DNA of 64,000 bases from Zelonia costaricensis. Its lineage: Eukaryota; Euglenozoa; Kinetoplastea; Trypanosomatida; Trypanosomatidae. The notes below the pieces were generated by a model. It did no database searches. It had not been told where the DNA came from and worked only from the letters and a program-made list of their open reading frames with translations. Within the stretch, counting starts at the first letter, position 1. The number at the start of each line of letters is the position of its first letter. The stretch is taken from assembly GCA_030849075.1 (NCBI GenBank), contig JASAOO010003466.1:1-64000 (forward strand), written 5' to 3'. The position numbers and the translations under genes are program-made. Positions 18,082 to 28,300 of the stretch are shown piece after piece.

Positions 18082-21000
18082 TCAGGCACGCACCTGCATA
18101 GACCAGAACTTCACCTTCCCGCGGCAGCAAACCGTCGTCAGGAAGAAGCTCGTGCCGCCGCCGGCGACGCCGACGCCGATGACAAGCTCCGTGTGCAGCG
18201 GGTACGCCGTCGTCGGGCCATCCAACAGCACGTACGGCTCCGCGTCCCCACCCACCCCGGACCCCGCCGCGGCGGCCGTCGCGGCCGCGGTTGCGGCGAC
18301 GGTGATGGGGCCGGACACGACGCTGGGCGGTGCGGTGGTGCTCGAGAAGCCCATCATGAGCGAGTCGGCTCGATCCAGCCCGCGTGTGTCGGCGTACGCG
18401 GCGCCGCTCTCGTGCCCGGCCGAGGCCCCAGAGAACATCCACGGCCAGAAGGAGGTGCGGTGGTCGTACGAGGTGGCGACGAGGCAGACACCAAGGTACT
18501 GCGGCATGCCACCGCTCTTGCTCTGCCCGCGCAACGTAGCGCCGGCCGCCGCCGCGCCGCCTGAGTTGATCACCCGGACATCATCCACCACGCCGCTTGC
18601 CGCGTTCGAGCTCGCGGACGCGAGAGCCGGCATCACGACGGGCAGGAGGTGCAGCCGGCTCACCCAGCTGCGGTGGAACCGTTTCTTCTCCAGGATGCGC
18701 AGCCGGCCGTTGCCTAGGATGGACTCCGTCGACGAGATGTGCGAGGCGTTGTCGTTGTTGTTGTTGAACGGGGAGCTGCTGTGGGCGTGGAGGTAGTGGT
18801 GGTGCTGCGCGTGCGGCCCTGCGGGACTCCCGTTCGAGTCCGCCGCACTCACGAGAAACTGCGTCAGCAGCTGGAAGGCGGTCATCGTGTCGTCCTCACC
18901 CGAGGCGACGAGGATGTCGGGGGTCAGCAGCGCCAGCGGCGACGTCGAGGTCCACTGCAGCGCAAGAATTTCGCCGACGGCGTTGTAGTCGGTTGGGGCC
19001 ACCGAAGAGAGGATCTCCATCCCGGGCAGCCGTACGAGCGCGATCACGCCCCCGTTACACGCGATTGCGGCGATGTGCTGCTCCTCCTCATGCACGAGCA
19101 GCGCCGACTCCGCCGTCACCAGCGTCGACACGGGCTTCACCGACGCGGACGCTGCTGCCGTGCTGCCGCTGCGCGTCGCGGCGGCGGTGATGGGTGGCAG
19201 GTAGCTCGTCCAGAGGCGCGTGTAGAAGTTGGGCACGCGGACCGAGATGGCGTGGATGGGGCGCACGCCGAAGTAGTGGCTGCTGAAGTGGCGCAGCATC
19301 CACCCGCCCTCGCACGTCACGCAGATCAGCAGCAGCTGCCCGTTGTCAAAGCCCACCGCGTACAGGGACGGGGGCACGGGGTAGTAGTAGTGCGTGGGCG
19401 TTGCCGCCGCCGCGCCGGCCGCCGCGAAGCCCGTCGGGATGTCATCCGTGTCGAAGGTGCTGCGCCGATTGCGCTTCGCCACCATGGCGTACTCGACCAT
19501 GCTCGCGATCTTCTTCTCCATCCCGTTCTGCACCTCGGCAATGCAGGAGACGGGGGAGCAGATGAGCTTGCTGCCCACCCCGCTGTTCCCGCTCGCAATC
19601 GACGGGCTCACGTTGGCCGTGCCGGCGTTGTAGTTGATCTGCTGCACAACGCGCTCCTGCAGCAGGCTGAAGACGAAGATGTCCCCGTTCTGGTTGCCCA
19701 TGAGCAGGTGCGGCTCCACCGTGAAGCGCACCGCCGCTGCCGACACGGTACGACGACGTGCGTCGGCGCCGACGAAGCGGGTGTTCGACTTGCCTTGGAA
19801 GAAGACCGCCGCCGCGGCGTCGCTGCCGGGAACCTGCACGTCCGTGAAGGGCACGCGGGTCCGCTTCTGCGGCTTCGTCGGCATCGCGGCCTGCGCATCC
19901 GCCGGCGTCGCGTCCACCTCTTCCCGCCCAACAAGAATGAGCTGATGCGCTGTCACCTTGCGCGTCGCGATGCTCGCAGAGAGGCTCTGGATGGGCGCCG
20001 TGTACAGCAGCTTGCCGTCTTGGTGCGCTGTCAGATAGACGGAGACGTGGTTGAAGGTGCTAGCGCTCACGAGCGTGTGCTGCACCGGCGCGTTGCTCTG
20101 CGGCGGCAGCGGCAGCGGGGGCAGGTTCGCCTCCGAGTTCGCCGTGGACGGCGCCGCGGGCACTTGCTGCGGGTGCGCTGAGGTGGGGGTGCCGGCCGGC
20201 GCACCATCGCCTGCGCCACTCGCGGCGGTGAACTCACCGCTCCGACCGGCCCCGCCGCTCCCGGTCGCCGGCGCGTTCGCCGCCGCGTTCACCGCCGCGA
20301 CCGGCGCGCTGGCCTGCGTCGTCGGCAGCTCGCCGTCCACGAGCAACTGCCGCAGCGCCGGGGAGGAGTGGATGCCGTGGATGCCCTCGGGAAACTGCAT
20401 GAGGTGATGCGCGATGGTGCGCGCAACGGCGGGGGAGTGCGGCGCCCCAGCGGGCCCAGCAGCGACAGCACCACCGCCACCCACCAAGCTCGCGGCACCA
20501 CCGGCAGCTGACGCACCCGCTGTCAGGGTTTGTTTGCCGTGTGCGGCGGCGTTCCCGGTGCCACTGTTGCCCGCGCCGTGCGACGCAGCGGCTGACACAG
20601 CCGCCGCCGACACGACACCGGCGGTGGTCATGATGCGGTCCCCGCGACTCCAGCGCACCGCGAGCAGGGTGTCCATGTCCGCGGCACCACTCGCCGTCGC
20701 ACTCCCTCCTGCGTCGGCTGCCGTGCTCGGCGCCGACCCCGCCGCGTGCGCGAAGCTCGGGGCGACGATAATGGTCTGCGCGGGGGGCAGCTCGAGCGAG
20801 CTCAGAGACGGGTTGCTGAGGTCCACGAAGGAGCCGTACACGGCGCCGCGCGCGTTGCCGGCGGTCACGACGAAGGGGTACCCTGTCGAGGTGTACGCGC
20901 TGCTGATGGCGTTGACCAGCGAGGCCTCCACGCTCACCTCGATGTGCGGTTCATCGGCGCGGCACCGGTTGCACAGCGCGTCATTCGTGGGCGAGCGCCC

Positions 21001-21723
21001 GCACGCCGCCGCGGCTTCGTCGTCGTCACCGCAAGTCGCCGTGTTGGTCGACGCATCCGCCGCGCCGTCGTCCGCGCAAGGCTCCTCTGGGCTCATGCCC
21101 GTGAAGGCTGAGGGACACCCGTCGCTCCTCACGTCGCCGCTGCCGCTCTCGCAGAAGCGGTGCGTCAGGGCAACGCGGAAGCGACCGTCATCGACGGGCA
21201 CCCAGCCCCGCTCCCGCGGTTCGCCGCCGGTCACGCGGTCACGATCGGCTTCATCGTTTTCAGACGCGTTGTGCGTCGTTGGGGTGCGGTCCGACACGGT
21301 CGCCATGGCCGGTAGCGGAGCCACCGGCGCCGCTGCGGCCGCCGCTGCAGAGGGGGAGCTGGCAGTGCTCGTCGCCGCAGCGGCAGCCGCCGCAGTGGTG
21401 GCAGCGTTCGTGGTCGCTACCGCGCTGCTGGGCCTGAGCACCGGGGGAGGAGTGACCCCTGCCTTCGACGTGGCCGATGCCGTCGCGAGGCCGGGGGAGC
21501 TGGAGGTGGTACCCGTGAGGGGAGCGGGTGGGGTGGTCGGCGTGCCCTTCGACGACGCGCTGCCAGCTCCTGGGGTGGATGGAAAGGAGGAGGAGGAGGC
21601 GCCAGTACCGCCGCGGATGGCCACGTTGGTGCTCGCGTTGGCCTGCTTCACCGCTTTCGTTGATGCGGCCGGGGAGGTGGGGGAGGGCGCGCTGCCCTGA
21701 GGCGTCTTGGGCCCGCTGCTCAT
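18082..21723 (-). CDS. WDR20/CreC-like WD-repeat protein
   Basis: The protein has 1213 residues from ATG at 21723; an upstream GTG frame was rejected. Roughly the first 550 residues are Ala/Ser/Thr/Pro/Gly-rich and look disordered. The C-terminal half contains spaced beta-propeller blades: NQNGDIFVF (near 675), YAVGFDNGQL, CNGGVIALVRL, VASGEDDTMTAF (near 940), FHRSWVSRL (near 1015), SYDHRTSFW (near 1080) and RGKVKFW at the very end. The GEDD blade followed by a HxSWVS segment recalls the WDR20/CreC family, whose members activate USP12/USP46-type deubiquitinases. That family call is inference from motif order, not a search. There is no membrane segment. It lies between sideroflexin and the editing ligase, with no functional link apparent. 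Confidence 0.75.
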   Translation of the reverse strand: MSSGPKTPQGSAPSPTSPAASTKAVKQANASTNVAIRGGTGASSSSFPSTPGAGSASSKGTPTTPPAPLTGTTSSSPGLATASATSKAGVTPPPVLRPSSAVATTNAATTAAAAAAATSTASSPSAAAAAAAPVAPLPAMATVSDRTPTTHNASENDEADRDRVTGGEPRERGWVPVDDGRFRVALTHRFCESGSGDVRSDGCPSAFTGMSPEEPCADDGAADASTNTATCGDDDEAAAACGRSPTNDALCNRCRADEPHIEVSVEASLVNAISSAYTSTGYPFVVTAGNARGAVYGSFVDLSNPSLSSLELPPAQTIIVAPSFAHAAGSAPSTAADAGGSATASGAADMDTLLAVRWSRGDRIMTTAGVVSAAAVSAAASHGAGNSGTGNAAAHGKQTLTAGASAAGGAASLVGGGGAVAAGPAGAPHSPAVARTIAHHLMQFPEGIHGIHSSPALRQLLVDGELPTTQASAPVAAVNAAANAPATGSGGAGRSGEFTAASGAGDGAPAGTPTSAHPQQVPAAPSTANSEANLPPLPLPPQSNAPVQHTLVSASTFNHVSVYLTAHQDGKLLYTAPIQSLSASIATRKVTAHQLILVGREEVDATPADAQAAMPTKPQKRTRVPFTDVQVPGSDAAAAVFFQGKSNTRFVGADARRRTVSAAAVRFTVEPHLLMGNQNGDIFVFSLLQERVVQQINYNAGTANVSPSIASGNSGVGSKLICSPVSCIAEVQNGMEKKIASMVEYAMVAKRNRRSTFDTDDIPTGFAAAGAAAATPTHYYYPVPPSLYAVGFDNGQLLLICVTCEGGWMLRHFSSHYFGVRPIHAISVRVPNFYTRLWTSYLPPITAAATRSGSTAAASASVKPVSTLVTAESALLVHEEEQHIAAIACNGGVIALVRLPGMEILSSVAPTDYNAVGEILALQWTSTSPLALLTPDILVASGEDDTMTAFQLLTQFLVSAADSNGSPAGPHAQHHHYLHAHSSSPFNNNNDNASHISSTESILGNGRLRILEKKRFHRSWVSRLHLLPVVMPALASASSNAASGVVDDVRVINSGGAAAAGATLRGQSKSGGMPQYLGVCLVATSYDHRTSFWPWMFSGASAGHESGAAYADTRGLDRADSLMMGFSSTTAPPSVVSGPITVAATAAATAAAAGSGVGGDAEPYVLLDGPTTAYPLHTELVIGVGVAGGGTSFFLTTVCCRGKVKFWSMQVRA

Positions 21724-21859
21724 GACGCTGCCCACGCGTCAACGTGTGTGTGTGAGAGTGAGAGAGAGTGGGAGGGGGGATGGGGAGTTTGGAGGGTGAC
21801 GGCAATGTGGATCAGCGCTGCTGCGGTGCGTGTGTAGTAGCGCCTACGAGTCGCCGTGT

Positions 21860-21899
<40 letters not shown>

Positions 21900-23633
21900 A
21901 CAAGCGATAGGGGCAGTCGCAGGGGAGTCGTGGCGACGGTGCGGCGGCCAACGGAAGAGACGAAGGTCGATCGAGGGAAAGACGGGAGGGGGAGGCGGGG
22001 GGGGGGGGGGCTCACTGTTGAGAACTGGCAGAGAACACAGAGTCAGCAACAACGCGGTGAAAGCAGATACCCACTCGGCGCTGGTTGGGAGTCGCGGCGG
22101 TGGGGGGGGGGGGTGGAGTGTGGGGGAGGTCGTGAGTGGGCGGGGGGGGGGTGCACGGAGCGTGGAACACGAGGGGGGAAGGGAGGGAGGGGGGCGAGAG
22201 CGCACAGGATGGAGGTGTCGCGACGCGGGCAGGGGTGACCGGTGGAGTCGGGCACAAGCAGAGCACGCACGAGCAGGCCGACGCTCGCTCACGTGTACGC
22301 GCGTGTGCGAGTGATCCGGAAAGAAGAATTGGCGGTGGGAAAGGCGGGGGCGGAGACAGGCGCGGAGAAGAGGGCAAGAGGGCGATGATCAGAGGCATGG
22401 CAACCCGACAACGGCGCACTTCGGCGGGAGGGTGAAGATGAGCACCTTATCAGCAAGTCGGACAACAGGTGCGGCGGCACTTTGTTGAAGTGTATCGGAC
22501 TACACCGCTCCAACGCTGGCGTAGAGCGCGGACAGACAAGCGCGCCGTCACTTCCCCTGTACTCCGTCCACAGCGCGGAAGAGTGTGACACACACACACA
22601 CACAGGCACAGACGCCATCCTTCCAGGCCGTTGAAGGCAATCCGTTCCTTCCCTGAGTATGCGTTCGAAGGCCCCGTCGAGGGGGAGGGGGGGCACACAA
22701 CGGGCGGCGCGGCTGAGTGTGCATGCGTTCGGGTGCACGTGTGACGTCCGTTCTCACCCTCTACACACACACACACACACACGCACGCACTGTTACGCGC
22801 GCACGCGCAGACCGATGGAAGTGAACTCAACTCGGCGAACACCGCCCCCGCTCAAGACGGCGAGAGACAGACAGACACACACGAAACCATGAGAAAGAGA
22901 GTCTGAGGTGTTCGCGCGGAGAGTGTGCGTGCGCAGGCGTCGCGCATCGACGCGAGCCGCGATCCCGCTACGTCCCCAAGTCGCTTGCGTTCGCGTGCGT
23001 TTCTTCTCCGCTTCAGTTAGCTTCGTTTTGTTTTTCTTCTTTGCCTTTTTGCCTTTTTCCCGTTTTGTGTTCTCCTGTGCGCGCACACCGTACACGCCCT
23101 CCCTCTCGAATACCGTATTGCAAGGGTCGTGTATCGGCGTATGTGTGTGTGGGTGTTGTGTGTTGTGTGCACCCGTGTCTGCTCGTCAGCACTCCCGCAC
23201 ACGGCAACGCGCTTGCAGTCGAGGGAGACGAGGCTGAAGCTGACAGACGGAGAAAGGAGGAGGCAGTCGGTGAGACGCACACATACACGCAGTCGCACGC
23301 AGTCGCACACAGTCACACACACACACACACACACACACACGCAGACCAACACTCACGGGCGCATCGCCATGAACGTCATCGTCGTGCAAGGGTCACTCGC
23401 CTGACCACCACGAGTCTGGGACAGAGTGCGTCAGCGGCGGGCAGACACCGAGACAGACAGACACACACACGCGCACATACATCAACACACATTCAAAGAA
23501 CAAATCAGTTAGGAAGAAGGAATCGAGACCTAAGGTGCGATAGCGGGGGGGGGGGTTAGGAAGTGGCTCTGTGGCGGGCGTTGAAACACGGCCCGGGCCT
23601 GTGCGCGGCTTGACGCAGCGGGTGCGCGTCGTT
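21724..23633. other. Intergenic spacer
   Basis: A TG block (about 21742-21752 and 21856-21899) lies close to the start of the WD-repeat gene. G-runs occur near 21998-22013 and 22100-22115. CA blocks at about 22764-22784, 23278-23340 and 23460-23490 lie toward the stop of sideroflexin. No convincing gene was seen. Confidence 0.7.
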
Positions 23634-24617
23634 CTACAAGCCCTTGTAGTACGTCAGGTTCTGCACCGGCGTGCCGTCCTTCCGCGTGAGCCCGTGGAAG
23701 CGCTCCTCCAGCTGCGACGCGGGGATCGTCTGCGTCAGGTTGTACGCCCCGAGCGCGGGTGGGACGCCCAGCGTGAGGCCCAGCATCTGCAGGAGACACT
23801 CCGTGGGCACCGTGTGGCGCCGCGCGAACCCGCTGACCCGCATGAGCGGCATCATGCACAGCGTTGGCAGCATCATGCACGGGAAGTTCCAAATGATTCG
23901 CGTGACGCTGCACTTCTTCAGACTGTCCCAGCCCGCCGCGGAGCTGGAGCCGCGCACCACGCCGTCCTCGTCCACCACCCGGATGCCCTGCCCACTGCCC
24001 AGCCACTCGTTCTTGCGCATGCTCGCGAGGTTCACCATCGCGGCGCAGCTCACCGCCATGAAGGGCACCGTCGCGCGAATCACGTTGGCCTTCACCGTCC
24101 CGGTCGGCACGCGCTTCAGCCACATGGTCGCCATGAGACTGCCACCGCACGCCACCACGACGGCCGCCGTGTAGGCCTTCACAATCTCCGACACCGGCTG
24201 CTTGTCTGAAGAGCGGTTCGCGTAGTTGACGGCGCTGTTGTAGCTCTGGTTCGCCCACTGGATCGCAACGGTGCGGCTGACGCTCATCACGGTCGAGGGC
24301 AGCATCATGAAGGGCACAACAAAGTAGTTCATCGGCAGGAACATGGACATGCGAAAGGCAGGGAAGATGACCTCCTTGGTCGTCGGGTGGATGCAGTTCT
24401 CGATGGCCGTCCGCGCGTGCCAGAGGTCGGCGTCCGGCACGTTGCCCGCCTGCCCGTCCTTCCAGCGATCGAGCAGCATCTGGTGCTTCTGCAGCGTCCG
24501 CTCGTTCTCCAGCAGCATCATCGGGTTGATGGCCTCTCCCCAGTACCGAGTGCGGCCCCAGAAGCTGCCCATGTCATACTTGCTTCCCTCCAGCGAGAAG
24601 GACGACGGCGGCGCCAT
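23634..24617 (-). CDS. Sideroflexin-type mitochondrial carrier
   Basis: The 327 residues from ATG at 24617 match the usual sideroflexin length of about 320. Sideroflexins are multi-pass proteins of the inner mitochondrial membrane; human SFXN1 imports serine for one-carbon metabolism. Family features seen are the HPTTKEVIFPAFRMS segment followed by FLPMN (near residues 85-105), the asparagine-rich NQSYNSAVNYANRSS, hydrophobic segments near 140-165, 185-205 and 245-265, and FARRHTVPTE near 275. There is no cleavable presequence, as is normal for the family. An open frame extends upstream to 25229, but it is repeat translation with no good start. Substrate cannot be read from sequence. Confidence 0.92.
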   Translation of the reverse strand: MAPPSSFSLEGSKYDMGSFWGRTRYWGEAINPMMLLENERTLQKHQMLLDRWKDGQAGNVPDADLWHARTAIENCIHPTTKEVIFPAFRMSMFLPMNYFVVPFMMLPSTVMSVSRTVAIQWANQSYNSAVNYANRSSDKQPVSEIVKAYTAAVVVACGGSLMATMWLKRVPTGTVKANVIRATVPFMAVSCAAMVNLASMRKNEWLGSGQGIRVVDEDGVVRGSSSAAGWDSLKKCSVTRIIWNFPCMMLPTLCMMPLMRVSGFARRHTVPTECLLQMLGLTLGVPPALGAYNLTQTIPASQLEERFHGLTRKDGTPVQNLTYYKGL

Positions 24618-25543
24618 GATGGCGTGGTGACGCGTGCAGGCGAAAAGGCCAAGGACGGGGACAGACAAGGACAGACAGAGTCTGGTGAAGCTCTGATTAC
24701 GCTTCGTAACTCGAACTTGACGCGGTTCTTCTTTGTTTTCGCTTTTCTCCCCTTCTCCTGCACGCGTGTATGCGTGTGCGTCGGTGTCGTGGGGCGGTCG
24801 GCAATATAGATGTGTGTGTGTGTGTGTGTGTGCGTACGGACGGACGTACAGAGCAGTCGCAGAAGCGCGGGATCGGCGTCGTGAGGTGGGGCGCAGGTGA
24901 CACACCTTCGTGTGTGCGTGTGCAGCGTGGAGGCAGAGAAGGAGAAGAAGAGCGAGAAAAGGGAGAACAAGCGGGGAGCTGCAAGTCGTTGATGGTGGTC
25001 GTGGTGGTGGTGGTGGCGCGCGTTGAGGTGCGCTCATGCGATGAAGACACGACTCGCGGGGGAGGAGGAGAGGCAACGTGGTAGAGGTAAGAGGGAAAGT
25101 ACAGCGGGCGCGAGACGCCGGCCAACTCGTGTGTGTGTGTGTGTGTGTGTGTGTGCGCATGCACGTCGCGGGGAAGCGGTCGTGAAGCGGTCGAAACTGC
25201 AGGAGCGCACGGCAACCGTTCGTCCGCACCTTTCCTCCTTCCCCGTGTCAACACATGAGCCCTTTCTTCTCTTCATCGTTCCCCGAAGGGAGTTCAATTC
25301 GTCGCAGGTCGACACACGCACAAACAGATCAACCCGACACACATACACACAGCAGCAGCAGCAGCATCAACATCAACACCGGGGGGCAGCATAGCAGAGT
25401 CCTTGACGGATGAGTACGTCCACGTACAGCGGCTGCAGAACGTGAAGAGGGATATACAGGTGTGCGTGTGCGCACTCACCCACAGGCACACGCACACACA
25501 AATACACACGCATATGCAGTTACACGTGTCGTCAGGTATTCAC
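24618..25543. other. Intergenic spacer
   Basis: TG runs at about 24809-24832 and 25130-25155 lie upstream of sideroflexin. An AGC repeat is at 25351-25365. CA-rich sequence at about 25478-25512 lies next to the stop of the PRP3 gene. No gene was seen. Confidence 0.7.
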
Positions 25544-27496
25544 TTACACCTGCAGCCCGTCCGCGAGGAAGGCGGTGCGCCACACCGCGCAGAGGTCCGA
25601 CCACGGACTCGGTGGCGCTGGCAGCTGCCGCAGGAACGCCTCCCCCTCCGACACGGTGGGCACCATGTTGATGAAGACCGGCTCCTTGCCGTCGTCGAGC
25701 GCCTCTGCGCCCCCGCCTCCGTCGGCGCGACGCACGCTTCCATCGCCGGCCTTGAACCTCTTCTTCGCCGCCGCCACGGCTGCAGCACCAGCAGCAGCGG
25801 CTGTGGCCCTCTTCAGATGAAACGAGAACGTCTCTGCATCCACGAGCGGGACGGTGCAGAGTCGCACGGCGCGTGTGTCGGGGTGCTCCCACTCCATCTT
25901 GTGCATGATCCAGCGATCGAGGTGCCGAGCCGCCACCTCGCCACCCGCCAACACCACGAGCGCGTCGCAGTCCCCGACGTAGAGGATGAAGCCTCGCAGC
26001 AGGTTGTCGTTCGCGAAGTGGCGCAGCTTTCCGAGGTGGGCGGCGGAGTAGATGGGGAATATGCGGTACGCACGCAGCAGCGGCGCCTCCGCCGCGTGTC
26101 GTCGCTGATCGCGCGCGCGCTTCAGGATCTGATCCGGGATCGCCGCGACGTGGCGATCGTGGTTGCGGCGCTGGTGTTCGAGGTCGCGCAGCTCGTACTG
26201 CTGCAGGACCTTGGTATCCGCCGCGAGCGGGTTCAGCACGCTCGACGCAAAGAGGTTGAGGGCGAGGTTCTTGGTGGACAGCCGGTCGTGCAGCAGGCGG
26301 CTTGCCGCACTGGACGTCGCAATCTGGCTGGCGTTGCCGCCGCTGAGGCTCGACGCGGCGTTGGAGGCGTTGGCGTCGCCCCCCATCAGCGCCCCCGCTG
26401 CCGACGTCGCCGCGGCACGCGCCTGACGCGCCTTTGCTTGTTTTTCTTTAAGTCGCTCGCGCCGCTCGGCACGCAGCTCCTCCTTCGTCTTGTACTCCTT
26501 CGGCAGCATGGGCTGCTCGAGATCGATAAACTGATAATCGCGTGTGTAGGCGGTGTCCGGGATTGCCGGGTGGTGCACGAGTTGCAGCCCGGCGGCGTGG
26601 ATCTGCGCCGCCGTTGCCGTGTGCGGAGAGACCACAAAATGCATGCCAGTCGTCGCATCCGCGTAGCGCGGCATGACGGAGGTCCAGCGATCCCACGGCT
26701 CCATGTCGGGCACGCCGTCGGCGAAGAGCTGCCGCAGCAGCGAATTCGTCTGCACGTTGCCAACGTCAGGGAGGCCGGGCAGCTGCGCTGATGACGCTGA
26801 CGACGATGCCGGTGATGGGGCGGTGCTGGACGCAGCCAAGCTCGCGTCAGCGAAGGCAGCATGACCACGCCGGTTGTGCTGGCAGAAACAGCGAAGCTCA
26901 GCCGTGTACGCGGCACGCCGCTGCTGCAGCGCGGCGGGCGAGGTTTGCTGATGCTGCTGAGCCGTCGCGAGGAACTCACGGGCGGCCTGCGCGGCCTCCG
27001 GCGTCGACGGCGGAGCTCCTACACTGACGGCAGAGGTGGCCCCGCCGCCACCACCGCTGCCACCGATGCTGATAGTATTGACTGATGGGACTGCGGGGGG
27101 CGGCACGGGGGACAGTGATGCTGCGGCGTGCGACGACGGTGCGGCGTGAGGTGGGGCGGCGGCGCCGAAGAGCGCCTTGCGCCGACGCCCTGCAAGTCCA
27201 CCGCCACCCGGCGCCACCCCCGCACTCGCCGACGTGTTGTTGACGTACCGCTGCACGACGCCCTGCAGCCCCGGGTCGTACGCGCGCACGTCAGACACGG
27301 CGTTCTGCCGGCTACTGAACTCGCCCTCCTGACCTCCTCGCTCGTCTGCGGCGAGTGGGCCACCCGATGCTGCGACTGCTGCGGACGCGGGGGAGGCAGC
27401 GGTACCCGCGGCGGTGGCGGTGGGTGCTACAGCCGAGTAGTCGATGGCGACGTCATCGATGCTCAGCGGCTGCCGCGCACGGCGCGGGGCTGCCAT
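25544..27496 (-). CDS. PRP3: U4/U6 snRNP protein PRP3
   Basis: The protein has 650 residues from ATG at 27496; the 18-codon extension upstream translates a CA repeat. PRP3 binds the U4/U6 duplex in the tri-snRNP and is needed for spliceosome activation, which in trypanosomatids mainly serves trans-splicing. Evidence: PWDRWTSVMPRY near residue 265; a lysine/arginine-rich KEELRAERRERLKEKQ segment; then STKNLALNLF with an ADTKVLQQYELRDLEHQRR stretch, matching the conserved pattern around DPTKVE in other PRP3 proteins. At the C-terminus is a ferredoxin-like domain (about 470-650) with RGFILYVGDCDALVVLAGG and RWIMHKMEWEHP, the shape of the family's RNA-binding domain. The first ~240 residues are Ala/Pro/Ser-rich. 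The call rests on these ordered similarities. Confidence 0.87.
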   Translation of the reverse strand: MAAPRRARQPLSIDDVAIDYSAVAPTATAAGTAASPASAAVAASGGPLAADERGGQEGEFSSRQNAVSDVRAYDPGLQGVVQRYVNNTSASAGVAPGGGGLAGRRRKALFGAAAPPHAAPSSHAAASLSPVPPPAVPSVNTISIGGSGGGGGATSAVSVGAPPSTPEAAQAAREFLATAQQHQQTSPAALQQRRAAYTAELRCFCQHNRRGHAAFADASLAASSTAPSPASSSASSAQLPGLPDVGNVQTNSLLRQLFADGVPDMEPWDRWTSVMPRYADATTGMHFVVSPHTATAAQIHAAGLQLVHHPAIPDTAYTRDYQFIDLEQPMLPKEYKTKEELRAERRERLKEKQAKARQARAAATSAAGALMGGDANASNAASSLSGGNASQIATSSAASRLLHDRLSTKNLALNLFASSVLNPLAADTKVLQQYELRDLEHQRRNHDRHVAAIPDQILKRARDQRRHAAEAPLLRAYRIFPIYSAAHLGKLRHFANDNLLRGFILYVGDCDALVVLAGGEVAARHLDRWIMHKMEWEHPDTRAVRLCTVPLVDAETFSFHLKRATAAAAGAAAVAAAKKRFKAGDGSVRRADGGGGAEALDDGKEPVFINMVPTVSEGEAFLRQLPAPPSPWSDLCAVWRTAFLADGLQV

Positions 27497-27499
<3 letters not shown>

Positions 27500-27527
<28 letters not shown>
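27500..27527. repeat. TG dinucleotide repeat beside the PRP3 start
   Basis: This is an uninterrupted TG run on the plus strand, so it is CA in the mRNA, immediately upstream of the ATG. It is part of a wider pattern of CA repeats in leaders. Confidence 0.95.
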
Positions 27528-27531
<4 letters not shown>

Positions 27532-27539
27532 GAAGGGAG

Positions 27540-27610
27540 CTACGAGTCACGCCGAACGAGTTGATTCAGTTCAATCGCGTCATGCGCAAGGGTGAAAGCG
27601 AAAAGGGCGG
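27540..27610 (-). promoter_or_regulatory. Possible trans-splice acceptor region for PRP3
   Basis: On the minus strand a pyrimidine-rich segment (CTCCTCCGCCCTTTTCGC) lies upstream of an AG at 27541-27540 in CTCGTAG, 44 bases before the ATG. The tract-to-AG distance is long, so this is tentative. Confidence 0.22.
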
Positions 27611-28300
27611 AGGAGAGAGCGCGAAGACAGTGGAGAACCGCGTCGGGGTGTCAAGGGTGGGGAGAGGGGACGAGCGTTGCCTCGCGTACCGGCACCTCGC
27701 CAACACATCGGCTTGCGGCACCTACGGGGCCACGAGGCTTCGTCCATCGCTTCATGCGCTGTCGGACGGGGGGACGCGCCACATGCGAGGCACGCGGTGG
27801 TGTGGCTCCGAGTCGGTGCCGCACACGTGCGCGCTCTTCTTTCCTTTGTCTTGTCTTCATTGTGCGTCTTATCCAGTGTCCATCAAACCTCGCGTGTCCT
27901 TCGTCGCGTACGTCTCTGTCCCGCTTCCCGCCCTCACCCACCCACCGCGTCAGCCCCTGCATCAGAGGCCGTACACGGGCTGGGCACGGTGGAGCTGTGC
28001 CGTGGTAGAAGCAGAGGAGGGAGGGTGAAGAGGGCGGTGATGTGCCCGTGGGTGCGTGTGTGAGGAGCGCACGCGAGGGGCTCTTATCGAGTGTTCACTT
28101 AGCCGTTATGTGAGACAAGAAAAAAAAACCATCACCACTACCACAACAACAACAGTGCCCATCGAGACTTGCAGCGGCTGATGATGTGCGAGCAGTGCTG
28201 GCGCACAAGCGCAAGCACACAAGCGCAAGCACACACACATACACACGTGCACATACACACAGATCCCCTGCGAAGGTCCCTGAATTGGCGGTGCTTCGGC

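Larger units (their letters stand above)
27497..28300. other. Intergenic spacer
   Basis: A pure TG run at 27500-27527 begins four bases from the PRP3 start codon. A CA block at about 28220-28262 precedes the stop of the zinc-knuckle gene. Frames between them carry no recognisable domain. Confidence 0.7.

Noticed and set aside
2792..20181. Long plus-strand open frames such as 2792-4174 and 18739-20181
   Set aside because: They lie exactly opposite minus-strand genes, are Arg/Ala/Gly-rich without domains, and arise because GC-rich coding DNA has few stops on either strand.
24618..25229. N-terminal extension of sideroflexin
   Set aside because: The extension translates CA repeats and lacks a plausible ATG; sideroflexins start close to the residue encoded at 24617.
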